Assembly: GCA_041686915.1 (NCBI GenBank)
Contig: JAWLDB010000021.1
Coordinates: 1-23,970, forward strand
DNA: 23,970 nt
Direction: 5' to 3'
Origin: JAWLDB01 sp041686915
GTDB taxonomy: Bacteria; Bacillota; UBA994; UBA5500
A program made the translations under genes and the position numbers. This document shows positions 15,337 through 22,210 of the stretch, piece by piece; within the stretch, counting starts at the first letter, position 1, and every line of letters starts with the position of its first letter. Below the pieces are notes generated by a model. That model did not search any database. It was not told the DNA's origin and saw only the letters and a program-made list of their open reading frames with translations.

Positions 15337-15357
15337 ATTTATCGATAAACGATAAAT
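15337..15357. promoter_or_regulatory. inverted repeat, likely operator of the XRE regulator
   Basis: ATTTATCG and CGATAAAT are perfect 8-base inverted arms around ATAAA. A further TATCGTAACG half-site lies at about 15319-15328, overlapping the -35 box. The block lies just upstream of the operon promoter in a strikingly AT-rich island, as expected for a binding site of the operon's own regulator. The direction of control is unknown. Confidence 0.5.
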
Positions 15358-15394
15358 AATTATTGACAGTCATGAGTTACACTTTGGTGGGGCC

Positions 15395-15415
15395 TCGTTG
15401 GACAAAGTGGCGTCC
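15395..15415. repeat. decayed GGACAAAG...GTCCCC repeat
   Basis: TGGACAAAGTGGCGTCCCCA keeps the outer GACAAAG and inner GTCCC modules of the palindrome family with the second arm lost. A similar fragment with GGACAAAG...CCCCTTGTC is at 18259-18286. No gene lies in 15360-15480. Confidence 0.35.
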
Positions 15416-15485
15416 CCATGCTTTTGGGCATACAATGAGTCATACCATTTCTCTACACTTTCACACGGTGTGTGCAGGCGTATAC

Positions 15486-15491
15486 TATAAT
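15486..15491 (+). promoter_or_regulatory. -10 box for the rsgA leader
   Basis: TATAAT within TATACTATAATCGG, 255 bases upstream of rsgA and about 40 before the leader ORF. The -35 region is not obvious. Confidence 0.45.
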
Positions 15492-15530
15492 CGGTGTACA
15501 ATGATTCTCGCTTAAGGAGGTTGATGCGTA

Positions 15531-15566
15531 ATGCTACGTGTGCTTGATTTGGTGATTGCCCACTAA
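15531..15566 (+). CDS. leader peptide ORF upstream of rsgA
   Basis: An 11-residue ORF, MLRVLDLVIAH, begins 10 bases after AAGGAGG (15514-15520), one of the best ribosome-binding sites in the window, although no gene follows for 180 bases. It lies just after a -10 box and before the mutually exclusive hairpins at 15651-15695. A strong site on an 11-codon ORF suggests a regulatory uORF rather than a functional peptide. An overlapping 7-codon frame from 15524 is too close to the site. Confidence 0.5.
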   Translation: MLRVLDLVIAH

Positions 15567-15578
15567 CTGTATATTGGC

Positions 15579-15695
15579 CGAGGACAGTCGGTACAGCGGC
15601 ATCGCTGTGCTGGTCTTTCTGTTACCTCGACCAAATCAACAAGAGTAAAACCCTGTTTGCCAGTCAAACCGCAGGGCATGCTCCTGTGGTTTTTT
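15579..15695 (+). promoter_or_regulatory. rsgA 5' leader with attenuator-like alternative hairpins
   Basis: First, a branched structure: CGAGG/CCTCG (15579-15583 with 15625-15629), ACAG/CTGT, and an inner perfect hairpin ACAGCG/CGCTGT (15593-15608). Then a terminator, AAACCGCAGG (15666-15675) pairing with CCTGTGGTTT (15683-15692, one G-T pair) and followed by T's. An alternative stem, CCCTGTTTG (15651-15659) with CAAA and CAGGG (15665-15668, 15672-15676), uses the same left arm, so the two exclude each other. This is the layout of a transcription attenuator. No T-box sequence (AGGGTGGNACCGCG) or known riboswitch consensus was recognised. Confidence 0.6.
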
Positions 15696-15745
15696 GTTGC
15701 CTGGTTTTCGGGGGAACACCAACCTAATAAAGGGAGGAACCAACC

Positions 15746-16834
15746 ATAAAAGAGTTTGGATGGAATGAAGACTGGAACAACCAGTTTGAAGCTTACGCCG
15801 CCCAGGGATTAATCCCAGCGCGGGTGACGGCCGTATTTTCCTGGAAGTATGAAGTAGCAACCGCGCAAGGTACGGGCCTGGCCGAGATAACCGGCAAGCT
15901 GCGGCACGACGCTCTCTATGCAGCCAAGCGTCCCGCCATTGGCGACTTTGTAGCAGTGAGACCGATTGATACACATAACAACTACCTGATCTACACTGTA
16001 CTCCAGCGCAAGAGTTGTCTGCAGCGCCAGAAGGTGGATGGAGACCCGGAAGCTCAGGTAGTGGCCACTAACGTAGATGTCTGCTTCATCGTGCAGTCCC
16101 TTCACGGAGACTTTAACATCCGCCGGCTGGACCGGTACATCGCCTTTGCCGGCAGTGGAGGAGCAGCCCCGGTGATTGTCCTGACTAAGGCTGACGAAGT
16201 GCCGGAAGCTGCTGAGTTGACACAGCAGGTCCGGAGCACCTACCCCGACACCCCGGTGTACATGGTATCGTCCATCACCGGCGTCGGCATAGAGGAACTA
16301 CGGAAGTGTTTTCAACCGGGTAAGACCTATATTGCAGTAGGCAGCTCGGGAGTAGGGAAATCTACTCTGTTGAATGTGTTATCCGGAAGCGAGATCATGA
16401 AGACGTCAGCAGTACGCGAAGACGACCAAAGGGGTCGCCACACCACTACTCACCGCCAGATGTTCTGTCTGCCAGACGGGGCGTTGTTTATCGATACGCC
16501 CGGGATTCGTGAGCTTTCGCTGTTTGATTACGATGGCCTAAGTGGATCCTTCCAGGACATCGAGGAGCTAGCCACACAGTGTAAGTTCACTGATTGCTTG
16601 CATCAGAACGAGCCTGGATGCGCCGTGCGCCAGGCAATCGAGGAAGGACGCTTGGACGAGGACCGCCTTTACAGCTACGAGAAGATGAAGCGCGAAGAGA
16701 GCACGTATAAGGAAAAACAGATACTCCTGGCGAAGAAGGTTTCCAAGGCGAAAATCAAGCGCAGTAACGTTCACTACAAGGACTACACGCGCGGTGGAGA
16801 TAAGAGGGACTGGAAGCAGTCAGCTTGGGAATAG
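15746..16834 (+). CDS. rsgA: ribosome small-subunit-dependent GTPase RsgA
   Basis: 362 residues if translated from ATA at 15746. The usual RsgA N-terminus (KEFGWNEDWNNQFEAYAAQGLIPARV) is in frame and starts 8 bases after AGGGAGG, with no ATG, GTG or TTG until the GTG at 15824 and a stop just upstream at 15728. A GTG start would cut off the conserved first 26 residues. Features in order: OB-fold (about 25-90), circularly permuted GTPase with TKAD (147-150), P-loop GSSGVGKST (about 199-207) and DTPG (250-253), and a zinc site Cys279, Cys284, His286, Cys292. RsgA releases RbfA and checks 30S subunit maturation. The gene is alone behind a leader with an attenuator-like hairpin and ends in a 33-base palindrome. 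Confidence 0.95.
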   Translation: MKEFGWNEDWNNQFEAYAAQGLIPARVTAVFSWKYEVATAQGTGLAEITGKLRHDALYAAKRPAIGDFVAVRPIDTHNNYLIYTVLQRKSCLQRQKVDGDPEAQVVATNVDVCFIVQSLHGDFNIRRLDRYIAFAGSGGAAPVIVLTKADEVPEAAELTQQVRSTYPDTPVYMVSSITGVGIEELRKCFQPGKTYIAVGSSGVGKSTLLNVLSGSEIMKTSAVREDDQRGRHTTTHRQMFCLPDGALFIDTPGIRELSLFDYDGLSGSFQDIEELATQCKFTDCLHQNEPGCAVRQAIEEGRLDEDRLYSYEKMKREESTYKEKQILLAKKVSKAKIKRSNVHYKDYTRGGDKRDWKQSAWE

Positions 16835-16845
16835 TGACCGTAGGC

Positions 16846-16878
16846 GTGAGACAGATGGGACAGTCCCATCTGTCTCAC
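16846..16878. terminator. perfect 16-base palindrome, shared terminator
   Basis: GTGAGACAGATGGGAC and GTCCCATCTGTCTCAC flank a single A, followed by TTTTTT on the plus strand. It lies between convergent rsgA and the CGGC gene. It has the same GAGAC...GGGAC-A-GTCCC...GTCTC frame as 12868-12896, but with CAGAT/ATCTG in place of GAA/TTT: both arms have changed together, a sign of selection for pairing or of recent gene conversion. Confidence 0.85.
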
Positions 16879-16900
16879 TTTTTTCATCGCTGTTCGCCCG

Positions 16901-17344
16901 CTAGTTATATCTCTTCTGGGTCTCCGGGCTGTCTTTGAACAGCACTGGAGCAAGTTCGCGCATGTTCATCCTATCCCAGTAGTTCAGACGCTCGTGGTCG
17001 ACCAGATACTTGGTGGGGATGGGGTGGGTACCAACTACCACCGGAACCTTGTAGTGCGTCTCGATGAACGCCTTGAACTCAGCGATACTCGGGCAGGGTG
17101 GGTAGCCTACCACAAACCCTGTAGCCAGATGGATTACTTCCGCTCCGTTCTTGATCATCTCTTCCGGTACATACTCAATGTTGCCCCCTGGGCAGCCGCC
17201 GCAGGTGGAGTAGCCGACGACTTCGACTTCCTCATCCTTTGGGTAGACAGAGAAGCCTCCGGCCCGCTCCTTCACACTCCGGAAGCACTTACCGCCACCG
17301 CAGGTCTGATAGCGGTCGCAGATGATAATACCTACCTTTTTCAC
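16901..17344 (-). CDS. CGGC domain protein, putative metal-binding
   Basis: 147 residues from a GTG at 17344, 7 bases after GGGAGGG. The N-terminus reads KKVGIIICDRYQTCGGGKCFRS (Cys9, Cys15, Cys20) and the name-giving CGGCPGGNIEY is at 48-58 (Cys48, Cys51). PCPSIAEFKAFIE and VVVGTHPIPTKYL follow. The family is known from methanogens and anaerobic bacteria, with conserved cysteines likely to bind a metal or cluster; no reaction is established. A -10-like TATACT lies at 17384-17389 on the minus strand. It has no operon partner. Confidence 0.88.
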   Translation of the reverse strand: MKKVGIIICDRYQTCGGGKCFRSVKERAGGFSVYPKDEEVEVVGYSTCGGCPGGNIEYVPEEMIKNGAEVIHLATGFVVGYPPCPSIAEFKAFIETHYKVPVVVGTHPIPTKYLVDHERLNYWDRMNMRELAPVLFKDSPETQKRYN

Positions 17345-17533
17345 CAGTTTTCCCTCCCATATTTAGCCTATCTCCCTGTAGCTAGTATAGCATTTTCGGG
17401 CATATGTTCACATCATAAAGATAGTAGTAGATGCATCTAAATATGCATAGCCAATAGTGTCATGGGTAACTTCTTGAGCAGGATGCATGGTCGCCAAAGG
17501 CGAACAACTCTTTTGTAGAATAGGAGGGGTAGG

Positions 17534-18145
17534 ATGCGTTTCGAAGGCTTTCGATCAACCGGTGATCTCCTGAAGGATACTCAGTCGTTCTTAGCAAGCT
17601 TTGGTAAGACTGAAACAGCGGCTCACTGTGCATGCGTATCTCAGCGAGCTCGGGAGCTGGCCTTGCGTTTCGGCCTCAATGCAAGCTTAGCGGTGCAAGC
17701 AGGCTTGTTGCATGATCTCGGGACCGTAATCCCAAGTCAGGACAAGGTACGGTTTTCGCGCGAGCATGGACTGGAGGTACTGCCCGAAGAGGAGCTGTAT
17801 CCCGGGATCTTGCATCAACAGCATTCAGTAATCTTGGCACAGAATGTCTTTGGCATAGGTACTCCGGCCATCTTGAGCGCGATTGGTTGTCATACCACTC
17901 TTAAGGTAGGTGCATCTGACCTCGATAAGCTTGTGTTCCTGGCAGATAAGATCTCCTGGGACCAGGATGGTGAGCCGCCCTATTTAGCTGAAGTCACGAA
18001 GGCATTGGATAATTCCCTGGACGCAGCCTGCCTAGCGTTCATGGATTGGCTGCTTAGCCCTGAAGGAGGTATTCGTGTGGTTCACCCCTGGTTGAAGGTA
18101 GCTTATAAGGAACTCGGCGGGCATAAGAGTATCGGCCAAGATTAG
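17534..18145 (+). CDS. HD-domain phosphohydrolase (YqeK-like)
   Basis: 203 residues; the ATG follows AGGAGGGGTAGG. The HD metal set can be seen: His31 (AAHCACVSQRA), His60-Asp61 (GLLHDLGT), His94 and His97 (ILHQQHSV), His120 (IGCHTT) and Asp138 (FLADKISWD). The block LSAIGCHTTLKVGASDLDKLVFLADKI strongly resembles YqeK, the symmetrical Ap4A hydrolase that Bacillota have in place of ApaH. YqeK is normally next to nadD and rsfS; here those are absent, so this could be an additional paralogue acting on another nucleotide. The C-terminal 60 residues (helical, ending GGHKSIGQD) are slightly longer than I expect for the family. Confidence 0.75.
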   Translation: MRFEGFRSTGDLLKDTQSFLASFGKTETAAHCACVSQRARELALRFGLNASLAVQAGLLHDLGTVIPSQDKVRFSREHGLEVLPEEELYPGILHQQHSVILAQNVFGIGTPAILSAIGCHTTLKVGASDLDKLVFLADKISWDQDGEPPYLAEVTKALDNSLDAACLAFMDWLLSPEGGIRVVHPWLKVAYKELGGHKSIGQD

Positions 18146-18258
18146 CGACGATGCCTTTGCTTCGCGGGTTAGAGGTATCTAACTGCGGCACTTATCTTGC
18201 TTATCACGGTGGTCCGATGAGCGAGGGGTGCCTTTTGCTTTGCCAGGGTCTGACTATA

Positions 18259-18287
18259 GGACAAAGTTGAGTCTCCCCTTGTCTTAT
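18259..18287. repeat. decayed copy of the GACAAAG/CCCCTTGTC repeat
   Basis: GGACAAAG and CTTGTCTTA form imperfect ends around GTTGAGTCTCCCC, a further worn copy of the palindrome family. The 225-base gap 18146-18370 contains nothing else that I can identify except a TATGAT at about 18336 that might be a -10 box. Confidence 0.35.
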
Positions 18288-18370
18288 CGCCCTTGGAAGG
18301 AACCTACAGAGCTGGCGGTGAACTCTAATGATATGATAGTGTTCCTGGCAGATTTCACGGAGGTGGAGAG

Positions 18371-19495
18371 ATGGCTCTGAAGGTGTTTCACACCGGCGAC
18401 GTACATATAGGCATGCGGTTTAACCGCTACGAAACCATCAAACAAGACTTGATTGAGGCCCGCTTCCAGACGCTCAGACGGATGGTAGACATGGCAAACG
18501 CTGAGGGCTGCAATCTGTTTGTGGTAGCTGGCGACCTCTTCGATAACGTCCGCGTTCCTAAAGGCGACGTGCGCAAAGCAGCCCGCATCTTGGCTGAGTT
18601 CTCCGGCGAGTGTGTGGCCGTGCTACCGGGCAACCATGACTATGATGACGGGCAGGGTGAGCTGTGGCCGATCTTTACCGATGCCGCGGGCGACCGTGCC
18701 TGCGTGCTGAACAGTATGCGGCCCATGGACCTCTCGGCCTATGGCCTGGATGGCGTTGTGCTTTATCCGGCACCCTGTGACGCCAAACACTCGGACCAGC
18801 ATCGCCTGGGTTGGATCAAACAACTGACTGAACGGCCGGCAGCCAAGTGGCAGATTGGAGTAGGGCATGGCGCCTTAAGCGGGCTCTCCCCTGACCTTGA
18901 CAGCCGCTACTTCAACATGAGTGAAGCTGACCTGAAGTTCTGTAATTTGGACTTGTGGTGTCTCGGCCACACCCACATTGCCTATCCGGCCGGCGAGCAG
19001 CTAACCGACAGCAGCATCTTTAACTGCGGCACTCCAGAGCCGGACGGGCTCGACTGTCGCCATCAAGGCAGCGCTTGGTTGATGGAACTAGGGGAAGACA
19101 GGTCAGTCATCGCCAAACGGGTAACTACCGGGTCCTATCAGTTTGCGGACCTGCAGTTGACCGTTCAGGGCCATGACGACTTTGAGGCGCTTACACGCCA
19201 ACTCCTCGCCGATAATCCCCAGAAGAAGGTGGTCCGCCTGCGCCTAAATGGCCGGCTGGATGAGGATATCTACCGCTATCGACTGGACTGGTCCGGGCAG
19301 TTGCGTGATCAGCTAGCCTACCTGGACGTACAGGACGACGACCTGCGGGTACGCATCAACCGGTCGTTGATCGACCGCGAATTCACCTTAGGCTCTTTCC
19401 CCCATGGGCTACTGTCCGCCTTAACCGAGTCGCCGGATGACGACGAGGCTCTGCAGCTGGCTTATGAGCTGGTCAAGGGGGTGAAAGGATGCTAA
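18371..19495 (+). CDS. Mre11/SbcD-like DNA repair exonuclease (YhaO-like)
   Basis: 374 residues; the ATG follows ACGGAGGTGGAGAG. All two-metal phosphoesterase motifs are present: GDVHIG (Asp10, His12), AGDLFDN (Asp55), PGNHDY (Asn88, His89), GHGAL (His166), LGHTHI (His200, His202). It is more like the YhaO branch than classical SbcD in its C-terminal part (from about 260: a small domain with VRLRLNGRLDEDIYRYRL). It is expected to form the nuclease half of a Mre11-Rad50 complex with the next gene, cutting DNA ends or hairpins. Its stop overlaps the start of that gene by 7 bases. Confidence 0.9.
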   Translation: MALKVFHTGDVHIGMRFNRYETIKQDLIEARFQTLRRMVDMANAEGCNLFVVAGDLFDNVRVPKGDVRKAARILAEFSGECVAVLPGNHDYDDGQGELWPIFTDAAGDRACVLNSMRPMDLSAYGLDGVVLYPAPCDAKHSDQHRLGWIKQLTERPAAKWQIGVGHGALSGLSPDLDSRYFNMSEADLKFCNLDLWCLGHTHIAYPAGEQLTDSSIFNCGTPEPDGLDCRHQGSAWLMELGEDRSVIAKRVTTGSYQFADLQLTVQGHDDFEALTRQLLADNPQKKVVRLRLNGRLDEDIYRYRLDWSGQLRDQLAYLDVQDDDLRVRINRSLIDREFTLGSFPHGLLSALTESPDDDEALQLAYELVKGVKGC

Positions 19496-21900
19496 TCAGG
19501 CAGGTTAAATGTCGCCGTTTCGCCGGCCTGAAGGATAAAGAGTTAACCTTTGGACCAGGCCTGAACGTCCTGCTCGGCCCGAATGAGGCAGGCAAGAGTA
19601 CCTTGGTGGACGCCATCTACCACACACTTCTGCAAGATGCCACTGTCGACCGGCGCAGGCAGGCGAGCTTTCTCAAACAATACACTCCGCACCCGAGTGG
19701 GGATTTCTTCGATGGTGCATTACATATCGAGCTCTCCGGGCAGCAGCTGAAGGTGGAGAAGGAGTGGGGACGCCATCCCCGCGCCCAACTGGAGTTGCCA
19801 AACGGCAACCTGGTGCGTGACGAAGCGCAAATCCGGGAACTACTGCGCGAACACCTGCAGGTAGGCGAAGGTAGTCTGGCTACCTTGGTGTTTGCCCGTC
19901 AGAGCGAGCTGAAGGAAGCAGTCAAACAGGTGCTCTCCGATACAGCTACCCAAACCGAGCTAGGTTCACTGCTGCGTAAGACAGTGATGGAGCTCGATGG
20001 CGTCTCGATTGAGCAACTCAAGGAAAAGCTGCAAGAGCAGCTCAAACAGCTGCTTGGTCGGTGGGACTGGGAGCGGCAGCGACCGGAAGGGGGTCGCGGT
20101 ATCGACAACCCTTGGAAGGCGGGCACAGGTGCCATCGTCAACGCCTACTACCAAAAGGAAACCTTGCGTCAACAGATGCGGGTCTGTCAGCAGCTCGAGG
20201 TCAGCTTGCACCAGATCAGCGAGAACCTGAAGCAGACTGGCGAAAAGCGAGCACGCGTCAGCGCCGAGCTGGAGATGCTGCTTGTCCTCGATGATGACAT
20301 CAACAAGAGAGCTGCCCTCGAACCACAGTTAGAGATGCAGAAGCGTTTGCAGCAGGAGCTGATGCAGATTAACAAGGACTGGCCGAAGGTGGAGATGCAG
20401 GCTGACTTGAAGCGGGAAGAGCTCGCGCAACTGCGTGAGACGGTTAAGCAACTCGGTGAGGAGTTGAAACTGGCCGACCAGCTGAAGGTGAAGCAGGCCA
20501 TCGACCAAATGATTGAAAAGCTGCGCGGGTTGCAGGCTGAGATCGGGCAGCTGCAGGGCAAACTTGCCGAACGGCCACTCATCTCAAAACAGGATATAGC
20601 CACTCTGGAGCAGCTACGCGACCAACAGATCAAGTGGGAAGCCAAACTGCAGGCCGGCCGGATGATCGGCGAGTTGAGCAAGCTGAATGCCAGCGAAGGC
20701 TGGCTGACTAAGGGCTTTGGCGAGCGTGAGAGAATAGTAGCACCGATGCAGTTCTCGGCTGATGGCTACCTGAAGCTGACGGTCCCGGAAGTGCTGGAAC
20801 TGGAAGTAAAGGCTTTGGACATAGATATGGATCAGGCCAGACAAGAGTATCAGGCGGCTATCGCCGCGTACCGTGATACACTCGCGCAACTGGCCGTTAG
20901 CTCAACTGAGCAGGCTCGAGAGGTCAAGCAGCAGCAGGATGGCTATCGGGCGCAGATAAAGCGGTTGGAAGATGAGTTGACTGTTTTTCTCAAAGGCCGG
21001 ACCTTAGATGACATGATTACGCAGAGTGAAGCCCTGGCGGTACCAAGCATGGTCCGCGACGCAGAGCTTATCCGGCGCGAAATGCAACAGCGCGAGCTTG
21101 AACGCGTGGAAAAGCAGGGACAGCTGAGTAACCTCGAACAGCAGATGAATGCCTGGGAAAGCAAGTACGGCCAATACGACGAGGTACTATTAAAGCTGGT
21201 AGAAGTGAAACGCAAAGCCGACGACATTCTGGCGCAGCTCTCAGGACTGGCCACCTTGCCAGAGGGCATGGGCAGCATCGACGAGTTTCGGCAGCGCATC
21301 CGCACATTGCGCCAAGCCAAAGATGACTTGTATAAACAGACCGAGGATCTGCGCGACAGCTATCGCAATGCCCAGGCTAACTTACCTGAAGAGTCTTATG
21401 AAGAGTTACAGGCGGGATACCAGGATGCAGAAGCGCGGTTCAACAAGCTGCTGAAGCAGGCGCAAGGACTACTCCGGGTACAGCAGGTGCTGGAAGCGAA
21501 ACTGGCCGAGATCTCCAGCAATCCCTTTAGTGCGCTGGCTGAGTCTTTTAAGCGTTATCTGTCCTGCTTCACGGCTGGTAACTATAGCGTCGGGGACATC
21601 AACGAGCAGTTTGAGCTAATCATCCACAGGGAAGATGGAGTTTCGCTTCCCCTAAACATACTGTCCGCCGGTACATATGACGGTGTCGCCCTTGCCTTAC
21701 GCTTTGCGATGCTGGAGCATCTGTTCCAGGGAAGAAATGGTCTGGTCGTGCTGGATGACTGTCTGGTGGATCTTGACCCGCAGCGCAAGCAGCAGGCGGC
21801 CGAGACAATTCAGGAGTTTGCCAAAACGCATCAGGTGATCTTCACTACTTGTGACCCTGCCACGGCAGAACTGCTGGGTGGGACTACGATTAGGCTGTAG
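19489..21900 (+). CDS. Rad50/SbcC-like ATPase (YhaN-like), no zinc hook
   Basis: 803 residues; the ATG overlaps the stop of the nuclease gene (ATGCTAA). The N-terminal half of the ATPase head has the P-loop GPNEAGKST (30-38) and the Q-loop Gln138; the C-terminal half has LSAGTYDG (725-732) in place of the signature LSGGE/Q and Walker B LVVLDD (752-757), with Asp757 where most SMC-type ATPases have Glu, as in YhaN-type proteins. Between them are long Gln/Glu/Leu-rich coiled coils, about 175-400 and 440-690, with a non-coiled piece at about 405-440 (FGERERIVAPMQFSADGYLKLTVPEVLEL) where SbcC would have its CxxC hook; no CxxC is present. It should bind and tether DNA for the paired nuclease. It is shorter than typical SbcC (about 1,000 or more). 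Confidence 0.9.
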   Translation: MLIRQVKCRRFAGLKDKELTFGPGLNVLLGPNEAGKSTLVDAIYHTLLQDATVDRRRQASFLKQYTPHPSGDFFDGALHIELSGQQLKVEKEWGRHPRAQLELPNGNLVRDEAQIRELLREHLQVGEGSLATLVFARQSELKEAVKQVLSDTATQTELGSLLRKTVMELDGVSIEQLKEKLQEQLKQLLGRWDWERQRPEGGRGIDNPWKAGTGAIVNAYYQKETLRQQMRVCQQLEVSLHQISENLKQTGEKRARVSAELEMLLVLDDDINKRAALEPQLEMQKRLQQELMQINKDWPKVEMQADLKREELAQLRETVKQLGEELKLADQLKVKQAIDQMIEKLRGLQAEIGQLQGKLAERPLISKQDIATLEQLRDQQIKWEAKLQAGRMIGELSKLNASEGWLTKGFGERERIVAPMQFSADGYLKLTVPEVLELEVKALDIDMDQARQEYQAAIAAYRDTLAQLAVSSTEQAREVKQQQDGYRAQIKRLEDELTVFLKGRTLDDMITQSEALAVPSMVRDAELIRREMQQRELERVEKQGQLSNLEQQMNAWESKYGQYDEVLLKLVEVKRKADDILAQLSGLATLPEGMGSIDEFRQRIRTLRQAKDDLYKQTEDLRDSYRNAQANLPEESYEELQAGYQDAEARFNKLLKQAQGLLRVQQVLEAKLAEISSNPFSALAESFKRYLSCFTAGNYSVGDINEQFELIIHREDGVSLPLNILSAGTYDGVALALRFAMLEHLFQGRNGLVVLDDCLVDLDPQRKQQAAETIQEFAKTHQVIFTTCDPATAELLGGTTIRL

Positions 21901-21940
21901 AGAACGGAACCTAACGGTCCCGCCTGGGAATCCCATCAAA

Positions 21941-21970
21941 TTGACGCTCAACTATGTCCTGTGGTAAACT
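21941..21970 (+). promoter_or_regulatory. promoter of the 27-residue peptide gene
   Basis: TTGACG (21941-21946) and TAAACT (21965-21970) stand 18 bases apart, 36 bases before the small ATG at 22007. It lies in the short gap after the ATPase gene. Confidence 0.6.
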
Positions 21971-22006
21971 CTGCCTGACAGCAACTTTTGAAGGGGGCTT
22001 CACAAC

Positions 22007-22090
22007 ATGGACGGATCAATGGCTGCAGCTATTGCAGGCGGACTAATTGCGATGTATCTCTACCTTAGATTCACCAAGAACAAGAAATAG
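22007..22090 (+). CDS. 27-residue single-span membrane peptide
   Basis: The ORF begins 7-10 bases after GAAGGGGGC and encodes a short acidic start (MDGS), one hydrophobic helix AAAIAGGLIAMYLYLRF with a GG pair, and a basic tail (TKNKK), so it should insert with the N-terminus outside and the C-terminus inside. Its own promoter stands 36 bases upstream and a near-perfect terminator follows the stop by 15 bases, so this 200-base unit makes a single peptide. I do not recognise it. Possible roles: a small membrane regulator, a stress or sporulation peptide, or a type I toxin, though no antisense RNA promoter is evident. Confidence 0.7.
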   Translation: MDGSMAAAIAGGLIAMYLYLRFTKNKK

Positions 22091-22105
22091 CGCTATGGGA
22101 TACAC

Positions 22106-22141
22106 AAGCGGTATCGGGGGTTCCCCTGATGCCGCTTTTTT
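22106..22141 (+). terminator. rho-independent terminator
   Basis: AAGCGGTATCGGGG (22106-22119) pairs with CCCCTGATGCCGCTT (22123-22137), with two G-T pairs and a tight loop, followed by TTTT. It ends the small peptide transcript. Confidence 0.9.
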
Positions 22142-22210
22142 GACCCTTGGGTGATCTCTTCTAGGGAAGCCCGTGCAGTATCAATGAAGATGGTAGCAAG
22201 TGGTCAGGCC

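Noticed and set aside
15567..15695. T-box or known riboswitch in the rsgA leader
   Set aside because: The terminator and alternative stem fit, but I found neither the AGGGTGGNACCGCG T-box sequence nor a recognisable aptamer consensus, and RsgA is not an amino-acid gene.
22007..22141. Type I toxin-antitoxin locus
   Set aside because: The peptide has the right size and topology, but I could not find an antisense promoter or overlapping RNA that would serve as antitoxin, so it is kept only as a peptide of unknown role.
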